From the NCBI GenBank assembly GCA_035574275.1, contig DATLYY010000060.1, positions 1 to 57,230 on the forward strand: DNA of 57,230 nucleotides, in the 5' to 3' direction. The DNA comes from Verrucomicrobiia bacterium (lineage in GTDB: Bacteria; Zixibacteria; MSB-5A5; DSPP01). The position numbers were made by a program, and so were the translations under genes. Every line of letters starts with the position of its first letter. Position 1 is the first letter of the stretch. Under the pieces are notes generated by a model. It saw only the letters and a program-made list of their open reading frames with translations. It searched no databases and was not told where the DNA came from. Positions 42,841-51,800 of the stretch are shown here, piece by piece.

Positions 42841-45759
42841 ATGAAGAGTAAACGCATTTTAACCTTGCTGGTGGGTCTTCTGCTGGTAGTGCCCGCTCTG
42901 GCTTGGGGACAGGCGAACCCGCAGGATTCGATGATTCTCGAATCCAAGACGGTTTCAACCGGCCTGAACGCCCCCAACGCCGTTCTTCTGCGGCTGGCGA
43001 TTACCAACCGGGACTCGCTGACGTTCATGACGTGGGCGTGCACGGAATACACCCTTTCCGGCACCGCCTACATGCTGTTCAACAACGGCCCGGGCGCGAC
43101 CGGCAGAACCTATACGAATTTGATCAATCCGTTGACCAATACGTTACGGTTCTTCTCGGCCGCCGCCTTTGCCAACTACAACGATGCCTCTCCGGACCGC
43201 TTCCTGCTTGCGGCCGGTTTCGATCCTGCTGATCCTTCCACGATCGAGCCGCCCAACGCCAGCCGGAAAGATGTATGGGAAGCCCGTTTCAAGGCGACCT
43301 CCGGTCTGGGACAGGTTATCTTTGACACCGGCACGGTTTCCGGGCTGCGGAACACCTTCACCAACACTGCTCCGGCTGACTTTCCGGTGAACTATGTTCC
43401 CGGCATCGTCACCATTAGTGAGCCGTTCGACATAATAAACTGCTCCGGTGCGGGCGGAAACGTCCTCTATGGCCGGCCGTACACGTATGATTTCAACGAA
43501 GATCCAGCCGGGGCACCGGCGGTTTCTTGGGCGGTAGTCGTCGGCCCGGGCTCGATTAGCCCGACCGGCGTTTATACCTTCTCCGGGCAGTGCCCGTTGG
43601 GCGCCATTCCGGTGACTATTGAGGCGAGAACGCAAGCCGGTACCGTGCGGCAGTGCCAGTTCACGCTGAACATCATCGACAACGCTCCTTCCTGCACGCC
43701 GGCCCAGCCGACCGTTACTGTGTCGCACGGCCAGCTTGCCACCAATCAGATTAACACCTCTGATCCGGATCAGGGCGATGTCGTTTCCGTGGCCCAGACC
43801 TCCGGTCCGGGCAGCACCACCGCCGGCGGGGCTTGGTCCTACCAGACCTCCTGCCAGGACGTTGGCGCCTCCCCGCAGACCGTTCAGGAACAGGTTGTGG
43901 ACGGCTTCGGCTCCTGCCAGCCCGGCCCGCTTTCGGCCACCTGCCAGTTCCAGTTGGTGGTGACCAACGCGCCGCCGAGCATTCAGTGCCCGCCGAACGC
44001 GCAGGTTCAGGCCGGCAGCAACTACAGCGCCCAGGCGAACGGCTCGGATGCTGACCCGGCCGATGCCGGCAATTTGAGCTTCGCTTTGGTTTCCGGTCCC
44101 GCCGGTTTGACGGTTTCCGCCTCCGGCCAGGTTAACTGGAGCCCGACCGTGGCGGATGCCGGCGCCCACAACGTGACCATCAGCGTCACCGATTTGTGCG
44201 GCGCTTCCGCGCAGTGCAGCTACACTATCACGGTGGTCGTCGGGCAGCGCTTCCACATCTGCATCGACACGCTTACCGCGTACCAGAACACCGACGTGGA
44301 AGTGGCCATCAACAACCTGGTGCAGGCCGAGGATCCGAACACGGCCTCAAGCGAAAACGTGGGCGGGTTCTCCTTCCTGCTTTCGTATGACTGCGCCTGT
44401 TTGCAGTTCCTCTCCGCCCGCAGGGGCGCGATGCTGGTTGCGCAGGACTGGGAATTCTTCACCTACCGCTACGGCGCCGTGGGTAACGGCAACTGCGGTT
44501 CCGGGTGTCCTTCCTGCTTGATTCGGGTCGTGGCGATCGCCGACGTCAACAACGGCGCGGACCACCCGAATTTCAACGGCAACAACCAAGGGGAATGGGT
44601 GGTGTTGAAATTCCGCACCTCCAACGACCGCACCCTGGCCGGGCAGTGCTGCCCGATTTCCTGGTACTGGTTTGACTGCACGGACAACACCGTGTCGGAT
44701 GAAACCGGTAACGTGACTTGGGTGGTCGAGGCGCTGTTCACCTCGTCCGGTCTGCCGATTCCCTTGAACGACCCGAGCGTTTCTCCGGGCGACATCTCCA
44801 ACTGCGACCAGTCCTCCGGCGGCCCGGGGAAACCCTCGCCGCGGAAGTTCCTGGAGTTCTGCAACGGGCACATCTGCCTGCCGACTCCGGAACAGATCGA
44901 CGACCGGGGTGATTTGAACCTGAACGGTCTGGGATACGAGACCGGCGACGCGGTTCTGTATGAGAACTACTTCATCTACGGGCCGAGCGTGCTCTCCTCC
45001 AACCCGACGCACCGGCAGTCGCAGATTGCGGCTTCCGACGTCAACGGGGACGGCATTGTGCTCTCCGTTGGTGACCTGGTGGCCCTGATTCGCGTGCTCA
45101 CCGGCGACGCCAACCCGCTGCCCCGGATGAACCCGGCGGCCGGCGCCGTTTCCGTGGCGCTTTCCAACGCCGGTTCCGAGTGGACCCTTTCGGCCAGCTC
45201 GGCCTCCGATTTGGGCGGTCTCTACCTGAAGTTCCGGGTGGACGGCTCCGTCGCGGCGCCGGTTCTGACCGAAGCGGCTGAAGGGATGACCGTGAAGAGC
45301 AACTTGGTCGGCAACGAGCTTTCGGTTCTGGTTTACTCCGAAGCGCGCGACCGGATGATTGCTCCGAACGCGGGCGCCATCTTCACCATGAACGTGGAAG
45401 GTTCCGTCGAGCTGATCGAGACCGAAGCGGCCGACTACTACGGCATCGCTTTGCCGGCTCAGGCCAAAGTTTCGGCCCTGCCGACCAAGTTCGGCTTGTC
45501 GCAGAACTATCCGAACCCCTTCAACGGCAAGACCAGCTTTGTTCTGGCTCTGCCGGTGGCTTCCGACTACACCGTCACGGTTTACAACGTGGCCGGCCAG
45601 GTCGTGAAGCGCTTCGAGGGTTCGGCTCCTGCCGGCAACAAGGTCATCACCTGGGACGGCACGGACCACAACGGCACGCCCGTTTCTTCGGGTATCTACT
45701 TCTACAAAGCGGCGGCTAAGGATTACAGCGCCACTTTGAAGATGCTCTACCTGAAGTAA
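42841..45759 (+). CDS. Large secreted cohesin-like/Ig/dockerin protein with T9SS sorting domain
   Basis: 972 residues. Signal peptide MKSKRILTLLVGLLLVVPAL (cut near WGQA). Domain order: N-terminal cohesin-like sandwich (about 30-200), two to three Ig/cadherin-like modules with paired Cys (about 200-470, e.g. SNYSAQANGSDADPADAG), a second cohesin-like module (475-620), dockerin (about 687-745, GDLNLNGLGYETGDAVLYEN and ASDVNGDGIVLSVGDLVALI) and a C-terminal sorting module (884-972, LSQNYPNPFNGKTSFVLALP, GIYFYKAAAKDYSATLKMLY). RBS AAAAGGAG. Codon use is markedly G/C-ending and uniform, as in highly expressed genes, so it may be a major surface protein. Confidence 0.88.
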   Translation: MKSKRILTLLVGLLLVVPALAWGQANPQDSMILESKTVSTGLNAPNAVLLRLAITNRDSLTFMTWACTEYTLSGTAYMLFNNGPGATGRTYTNLINPLTNTLRFFSAAAFANYNDASPDRFLLAAGFDPADPSTIEPPNASRKDVWEARFKATSGLGQVIFDTGTVSGLRNTFTNTAPADFPVNYVPGIVTISEPFDIINCSGAGGNVLYGRPYTYDFNEDPAGAPAVSWAVVVGPGSISPTGVYTFSGQCPLGAIPVTIEARTQAGTVRQCQFTLNIIDNAPSCTPAQPTVTVSHGQLATNQINTSDPDQGDVVSVAQTSGPGSTTAGGAWSYQTSCQDVGASPQTVQEQVVDGFGSCQPGPLSATCQFQLVVTNAPPSIQCPPNAQVQAGSNYSAQANGSDADPADAGNLSFALVSGPAGLTVSASGQVNWSPTVADAGAHNVTISVTDLCGASAQCSYTITVVVGQRFHICIDTLTAYQNTDVEVAINNLVQAEDPNTASSENVGGFSFLLSYDCACLQFLSARRGAMLVAQDWEFFTYRYGAVGNGNCGSGCPSCLIRVVAIADVNNGADHPNFNGNNQGEWVVLKFRTSNDRTLAGQCCPISWYWFDCTDNTVSDETGNVTWVVEALFTSSGLPIPLNDPSVSPGDISNCDQSSGGPGKPSPRKFLEFCNGHICLPTPEQIDDRGDLNLNGLGYETGDAVLYENYFIYGPSVLSSNPTHRQSQIAASDVNGDGIVLSVGDLVALIRVLTGDANPLPRMNPAAGAVSVALSNAGSEWTLSASSASDLGGLYLKFRVDGSVAAPVLTEAAEGMTVKSNLVGNELSVLVYSEARDRMIAPNAGAIFTMNVEGSVELIETEAADYYGIALPAQAKVSALPTKFGLSQNYPNPFNGKTSFVLALPVASDYTVTVYNVAGQVVKRFEGSAPAGNKVITWDGTDHNGTPVSSGIYFYKAAAKDYSATLKMLYLK

Positions 45760-45776
45760 TTTGATTCACCGGTTTT

Positions 45777-45807
45777 GGGAGTTCCCGCCCTTCGGGGCGG
45801 GACTCCC
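45777..45807 (+). other. Strong UUCG-capped hairpin after the stop codon
   Basis: GGGAGTTCCCGCCC and GGGCGGGACTCCC pair around a TTCG loop, 17 nt after the stop at 45759. No T-run follows, so it may protect the 3' end of the mRNA or be a REP-like element rather than a terminator. Confidence 0.6.
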
Positions 45808-45906
45808 GGAATCGTAAAACGCAAACCGGACGAAAGGAGGATTGAAAAGAGAGATCGCCAACGGGTAGTTAAAAGGAATGAAAATGAGCATGACGTTAGT
45901 TGGCAG

Positions 45907-45939
45907 AGGCAGTAAGAAGGAAGTCGAACTGCTTTTTTT
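45907..45939 (+). terminator. Terminator-like attenuator in the 46514 leader
   Basis: AGGCAGT (45907-45913) pairs with ACTGCTT (45928-45934), directly followed by more T residues. It lies about 575 nt before the next gene, so it may end read-through from the 42841 gene or an early leader transcript. Confidence 0.55.
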
Positions 45940-46498
45940 GTTTGTAATGGGAAGGTTCCCGGATAGTTGGAGCCGCCAGCAGACGCCGGGATGGTCGCCG
46001 CCGGTAAAAGCTGAAAAAGGGGCAGGTTGCAGGGGATTGCATAAGCTGGACATATTAGTCGCAGGGGGGAGTTCCTTAACTTCGTAGGTCTCGCTACCGC
46101 TTGGTAAGGGCCCCGGGCCGTCACGGGTGAAGGGGCCGGAACTGAATGTAAAGCAAGGCGTTATGCGGGCCGGTTTGGGCCTTTCATAATGTCGGTGCAC
46201 CCAAGTTTGGCATGGGTGCGGTATGAGGTTTGCGCAATGAAGGACAGACGGGGTCTTGCGCCCCAAAAAACGATGGTTGCTGGAGGGTTATCATTTTGAA
46301 TGCCGGTTTTCCTGGAATGACCGGTTATCGGCTTGCGGCACGGCCGGGTCTGATTTTGCCCGGGCGCTTACCCAAAGCCGGTGCAGCCCGCACGGGTGCG
46401 GGGCCTTCCGCTCAATTTATTTTTGCCGCCCGGTTTCCGTGGGATGCCCGGCACGGTTTGGAAAGCGCGGTTTCGGCCGGATGAGGAGCCAACGGTCA
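45940..46498 (+). other. Long structured non-coding stretch upstream of the 46514 gene
   Basis: More than 550 nt without a credible gene. It holds several hairpins: GGGAAGGTTCCC (45949-45960), GGCCCC/GGGGCC (46109-46114 with 46132-46137), GCACCCA/TGGGTGC (46197-46203 with 46213-46219) and CCCGCAC/GTGCGGG (46387-46393 with 46396-46402). The open frame that continues upstream of 46499 gives no signal peptide and unlikely composition. The stretch is probably a long leader or an independent RNA. Confidence 0.45.
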
Positions 46499-46513
46499 AT
46501 GGAAGGAAAAAAG

Positions 46514-48790
46514 ATGGGAAAAAAACTGGTTTTTTTGGTTTTTTTGTTTTTCGTTATCAGCACGGCCTGGAGCCCTTCGGGCCATGCGCAGATTGTGCCT
46601 TCCACCACCGAGTCGCTAATCGTCAATTCGGCGACCGTTCCCAACGTGGTCGGCACCACTTTCTCCATCCCCGTCACGCTGGCGAATGCAAGGCCGGTCA
46701 CCGGAATTTCCGGGCGGCTGGTTTTCGACCGGAATCTTATCGAGCCGATAATTGTCGACAGCACCGTCGATACGACCAAGGATACCGTGTTTTACACCTA
46801 TTCAATGGTCCGGGTCGGCCGGGGGACGGCGCTGCCGGCCTTTAATGCGGGGGATGCGGGGCCGGGGGCGGTCGGGTTCGTTCTTTTTTCCCTGGACATC
46901 GCCGACCGGATCAATCCGGGGAGCGGGCCGATTTGCCTTTTGAATTTCCGGGTAAAAACGACGCTCGATACCACCATTTGCATCCGGCTGGTGGATGACA
47001 CCGCGGCGGGAGGGCTTCGAAATGCGCTTTCCGATACAAACACGCTCATAATCAATCCCACACTGGAACATGCAAGTCTGCAAATCGGTGCGGGGAGCAT
47101 AAACGGAGGGTGCGGGCCGGTTACTCCTCCTCCGGGGCCGGGCAATGACCCGCCCACAATCAATCTGATTGCGGCGCAGACGGTGCCGCAGGGTTCAATT
47201 TTGTCGTTTACGGTAACTGCTTCCGATCCGGACGGGGATAACGTCACCCTCTCGGCGACCACGCTCCCCCAAAACGCGACTTTCACCACGGTCACCGGCG
47301 ACTCGGTGGTTTCCGGCACGTTCACTTTTTCCCCCTCCCTTTCGCAAGTGGGGGGTTTTACCGCGGTTTTCCGGGCGGTGGATGATTCCGGCGCCTCGTT
47401 TACGCGCACCGCATCCATCACTGTAACGGAAGTGCTGAAGGATGTTTTGTTCTCCTCCTCAGTCACCGGCAAGGCCCCCACAGGGGCTATTCCCGGCAAA
47501 AAGCCGGCCTTTTTCCCTATTGATTTGACCGCCCGAGCGCAGGTGTACGGCGTGCAGTTTGACTTGAAGTTTGATACGGCCACCATCCAAATAGATTCCC
47601 TTGTCCCGACCGCGCGGCTGGAGAATTTTCTTATCGAATACCGCAATCTGGGGGGCCAGGCGGATCGGATACGGGTTTTGGCCTTTTCGCTTTCGGGGGA
47701 CTCGGTGCGCCCGGCCACCCTCCCCACCATTATGAACGTGGCCTTAAGCGTTTCACCTCTTGCCCTTCCCGGAAAAAGCGACATCGTCATAGACAGCGGT
47801 TTTGAATCGGTCAATCCGGACCCGCGGGTGCCCTCGCAAAGCATGCTGACCCAGAGCGGGGAATTTTTCATCGACCGGTTCGGGGACGCCAATTTGGACA
47901 CCCTTGTAAATGTGGCGGACGCCGTGGCCCTGGTGGGATTCATTTTGGGGAACTATTCTTTTTCCGTCAGGCAGTTCGATGCCGCCAACACGAACCAGGA
48001 TTCGCTGGCCAACATCATTGATTTGGTCAACATCATCAATTTGATTTTCGGCGTTCCCCTGCCGCCCGCGGTTCCCGAATATATTGGGCCGCCCGCCAAT
48101 CTGGCGTTGAACGCAAGGCCTTTTGCCTTCAATTCCAGCGAACCGATCAGGCTGGAAGCGGAACTGCCCGCCGACATCGCCGGCGTACAGGTGCATGTGG
48201 CGTACAATCCGGCGGAGGTCCGGCTGGACGTTCCCCAGAAAACGGCTGCCAGCAACAACCTCATCCTGAAATACTTGGAAAACGCCCCCGGAAAAATGAG
48301 TTTCGTTTTGTACAACATGGGGGATTCCCGAAACGAGATTCCAACTGGCAATAGCACGATTCTGGAAATTCCGGCCACCCGCCTTTCCGGCATCGGCGAC
48401 ACGATTCCTCCCAAGCTGACCATCACCCGGGCGTTTCTTTCCACGGGGAACGGACAGGGGATTCCGGTGGCCGGGGTGGGGGCCAACGTGCCGCGGCAGT
48501 TCGAGCTTTCCCAGAACTATCCCAATCCGTTCAACCCCAAAACCACCATCCAGTTCAAGGTGGCCTCCGCCGACGCCGACGGCTCGCCCGTGCCGGTGAA
48601 GCTGGAGGTTTTCAACATCCTCGGGCAGTCCGTCCGGACTTTGGTGGATGACCGGCGCGCCCCCGGCACCTACACGCTGGAATGGGACGGAACGGACCGG
48701 AGCGGAAACCGGGTTTCCTCCGGTGTTTATCTTTATCGATTGACCTCCAAGGATTTTTCGGTGACCAAGAAGATGGTGTTTCTGAAGTAA
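46514..48790 (+). CDS. Secreted multi-cohesin-like/dockerin protein with T9SS sorting domain
   Basis: 758 residues from ATG 46514 (ATG 46499 is an alternative five codons earlier; GGAAGGA favours 46514). Signal peptide MGKKLVFLVFLFFVISTAWS (cut after HAQ). Cohesin-like module 1 at about 30-195 (SLIVNSATVPNVVGTTFSIP), an Ig/cadherin-like module (205-300, DPDGDN), cohesin-like module 2 (310-455), dockerin (456-520, GDANLDTLVNVADAVALVGF and NTNQDSLANIIDLVNIINLI), a third sandwich (525-650), and the sorting module (662-758, LSQNYPNPFNPKTTIQFKVA). Some dockerin Ca-loop positions are non-standard. Third surface gene, after a 754-nt gap with structure. Confidence 0.87.
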   Translation: MGKKLVFLVFLFFVISTAWSPSGHAQIVPSTTESLIVNSATVPNVVGTTFSIPVTLANARPVTGISGRLVFDRNLIEPIIVDSTVDTTKDTVFYTYSMVRVGRGTALPAFNAGDAGPGAVGFVLFSLDIADRINPGSGPICLLNFRVKTTLDTTICIRLVDDTAAGGLRNALSDTNTLIINPTLEHASLQIGAGSINGGCGPVTPPPGPGNDPPTINLIAAQTVPQGSILSFTVTASDPDGDNVTLSATTLPQNATFTTVTGDSVVSGTFTFSPSLSQVGGFTAVFRAVDDSGASFTRTASITVTEVLKDVLFSSSVTGKAPTGAIPGKKPAFFPIDLTARAQVYGVQFDLKFDTATIQIDSLVPTARLENFLIEYRNLGGQADRIRVLAFSLSGDSVRPATLPTIMNVALSVSPLALPGKSDIVIDSGFESVNPDPRVPSQSMLTQSGEFFIDRFGDANLDTLVNVADAVALVGFILGNYSFSVRQFDAANTNQDSLANIIDLVNIINLIFGVPLPPAVPEYIGPPANLALNARPFAFNSSEPIRLEAELPADIAGVQVHVAYNPAEVRLDVPQKTAASNNLILKYLENAPGKMSFVLYNMGDSRNEIPTGNSTILEIPATRLSGIGDTIPPKLTITRAFLSTGNGQGIPVAGVGANVPRQFELSQNYPNPFNPKTTIQFKVASADADGSPVPVKLEVFNILGQSVRTLVDDRRAPGTYTLEWDGTDRSGNRVSSGVYLYRLTSKDFSVTKKMVFLK

Positions 48791-48830
48791 CGGCTTTGGG
48801 AAAAGCGGGCTTAGCAGAGGAGCAGGTAAA

Positions 48831-51800
48831 ATGATGGGCAGGACTTTAGGAAGGTTAGGGGGGGTTGTTGGCAGCGGGCGGCTTATTGTTGCCGTCGGCT
48901 TGCTTTTGTTTTTTGGCGTTTTTTCATCGATTCAAGCCGCCTCCGTGAAATCGGTGCAGCGGGGGCAGGCGACTTTCGCCTCCGGCCAGAATACCCTGCC
49001 GGTGACCCTCACCGCCGTGGATCCGACCAAGACCATCGTCTGGGGGGGAATCAACTGGGGGGGCGGGCGGATCAACTCCTCCACCGCCAACTCCAACCGG
49101 GTCGGTTTTCAGCTTTCCGGCGCCACCACCCTCAATTTGCAGCGGCTCGGTTCCCCCACGCAGGCCACTATTGTGGACTGGCAGGCGATTGAGTTCAATT
49201 CCGGCGTTTCCGTTCAGCGCCGGGACACCACGTTCGGAACCGCCACCACCACCGTCAACGTTCCGATTGCGGCGGTGAATTTGTCTGAAAGTTTCGTCTT
49301 GATTTCGGTCGCCACGCCTTCGGGCACCCAAAACACGGACGAGGAGTGGACCGTGCGGGCCCATCTGACCTCCAGCACGAACCTTGAACTATCCCGCAAC
49401 CAGAGCGGAACGGCCATCACCGTCTACTGGCAGGTGGTTACGTTTACCGGTGCCTCCGTGCAGCGCGGCTTGACTTCCATCGGTGCCGGGGCCTCCTCCG
49501 CCGCGGCGGCCATTTCTTCCGCCAATCCAGCCACCAGCTTTCTGCTGTTGACCCAGCGAGGGGACGCCGCGGTCAACGGTATCGAATCGCAATACATGGT
49601 TCGCGGTCAGATTACATCTCCGACTTCGCTAAACTTTGACCGGATTTCCACCACCAACAGCGTGGAGATTGCCTGGCAGGTGATCACCCTGACCGACGGT
49701 TCCAGCGTGCAGGCCGGCAGCATTCCGTTGGGGAGTGCCGCTTCTTCCGGCACGGCCACCCTTTCGGCCGTCAATTTGTCGCGGAGCGCTTCCTTTATTA
49801 ATGTGCGGGGAGGCTCCGGTACTTCTACTGCCAACTTGGATGAAACGGCCCTGACACACAGCTTGACGGCGGCGACCACGCTTTCTGTTTTCCGGGGAGC
49901 CACCGGCACGGCGGCGGACGTGGGATGGTTTGTCGTGCAGTTTGCCTCCGGCCAGCCTCCCGTACTGGCCGCCATCGGGGCAAAATCCACCAACGAGAAC
50001 CAGCTTCTCCAGTTTCGAGTTTCGGCCACCGACCCGGATGCCACCACACCTACGCTTTCGGCGGTCGGACTGCCTTCCGGCGCCACCTTTGTGGATTCCT
50101 TGAACGGGGCCGGTTCATTCAGTTGGACGCCCTCTTTCACCCAGTCCGGAAGTTACAACGTTACTTTTATCGCTTCGGACGGCACATTGGCGGACAGCGA
50201 GGTTGTCGCCATCACGGTCAACAACGTCAATAGAGCCCCGGTACTGAACGCCATTGGTGCCAAAAGCACCAATGAAAACCAACTTTTGCTATTCAGGGTT
50301 TCCGCCTCCGATCCAGATGGAACCATCTCCGGTTTGAGTGCCGTTGGTTTGCCCTCGGGAGCCGTGTTCGTCGATTCCACCAATGGCGCCGGGTCCTTCA
50401 CTTGGACGCCGACGTTCACCCAGTCCGGGGTTTATAATGTGACCTTTATCGCTTCCGACGGCTCTCTGGCGGACAGCGAGGTGGTTGCCGTTACCGTCAA
50501 CAACGTCAACGCCCCGCCGGTTTTGGCGGCCATCGGCGCCAAATCGGTCGATGAAAACCAGCTCTTGCAATTCCGGATTTCCGCTTCGGACCCGGATGGC
50601 GGAATTCCGGCGCTTTCGGCCGCCGGTTTGCCTCCGGGGGCCGCCTTTGTTGATTCCTTGAACGGCGCCGGTTCCTTCAACTGGACACCTTCATTCACAC
50701 AGGCTGGCACGCACAACGTGACTTTCATCGCCGGTGACGGCGGCTTGGCGGATAGTGAAGTGGTCGCCATTACGGTGAACAACGTCAACCGTCCGCCCGT
50801 TTTGGATCCGATTGGGGCCAAATCTACCAATGAAAATCAGCTCCTGCAGTTTAGGGTTTCCGGTTCGGATCCGGATTTGACCACGCCGGTTCTTTCGGCC
50901 GCCAATCTTCCCTCCGGAGCGGCGTTGATCGACTCCTTGAACGGCGCCGGTTCCTTCAGCTGGACGCCGACGTTCACGCAGGCAGGCAGTTACAACGTTA
51001 CCATTGTCGCCTCGGATGGCTCCTTGGCGGACAGTGAAGTGGTCGCCATTACAGTGAATAACGTGAACCGGGCGCCCGTGCTGAACGTCATTGGAGCCAG
51101 AAGCACCAACGAGAACCAGCTTTTGCAATTCAGAATTTCTGCTTCGGACCCGGATGGGGGGGTTCCGGTACTCTCGGCCGCCGGTTTGCCCCTTGGAGCC
51201 GCTTTTGTTGATTCTTTGAACGGGGCGGGGTCGTTCAGCTGGACGCCCTCCTTCACCCAAGCTGGCAGTTATAATGCAACCTTTATCGCCTCCGACGGTT
51301 CTTTGGCGGACAGCGAAGTCGTTCCGATTACGGTCAACAACGTAAACCGGGTTCCGGTTTTGAATGCGATTGGCGCCAAATCTACCAATGAGAACCAGCT
51401 TCTGCAATTCGGGATTTCGGCAAGCGACCCGGACGGCACCGTGCCGACACTTTCGACCGTTGGCGCGCCGAGCGGGGCCGTTTTTGTTGATTCGCTGAAC
51501 GGAGCCGGCTCTTTCACTTGGACGCCGACCTTCTTCCAATCCGGAACGTATAACGTGACCTTTATCGCCTCGGACGGTGCTTTGGCGGATAGTGAAGTGG
51601 TTGTCATCACAGTCAACAATGTGAACCGAACGCCTGTTCTTAATGCCATTGGGTCCAAGTCCACGAATGAGAACCAACTTTTGCAGTTTCGGGTTTCGGC
51701 CACCGATCCAGATTTGACCACTCCTGCGCTTTCCACGGCTGGTCTGCCTTCCGGGGTGGTGTTTGTGGATTCGACGAACGGCGCAGGGTCTTTTTCCTGG

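Noticed and set aside
42581-42844. Small 87-residue frame in leader 2
   Set aside because: No ribosome-binding site or hydrophobic or motif pattern; it starts inside the preceding gene and crosses the structured region.
45878-46087. Small 69-residue frame in leader 3 after AAAAGGAATGAAA
   Set aside because: It spans the attenuator hairpin and several palindromes and has no recognisable feature. A leader peptide cannot be fully excluded.
46256-46513. Longer N-terminus for the 46514 protein
   Set aside because: The extra 86 residues place an Arg/Cys-rich segment before a perfect signal peptide, and ribosome-binding sites exist at 46499 and 46514.
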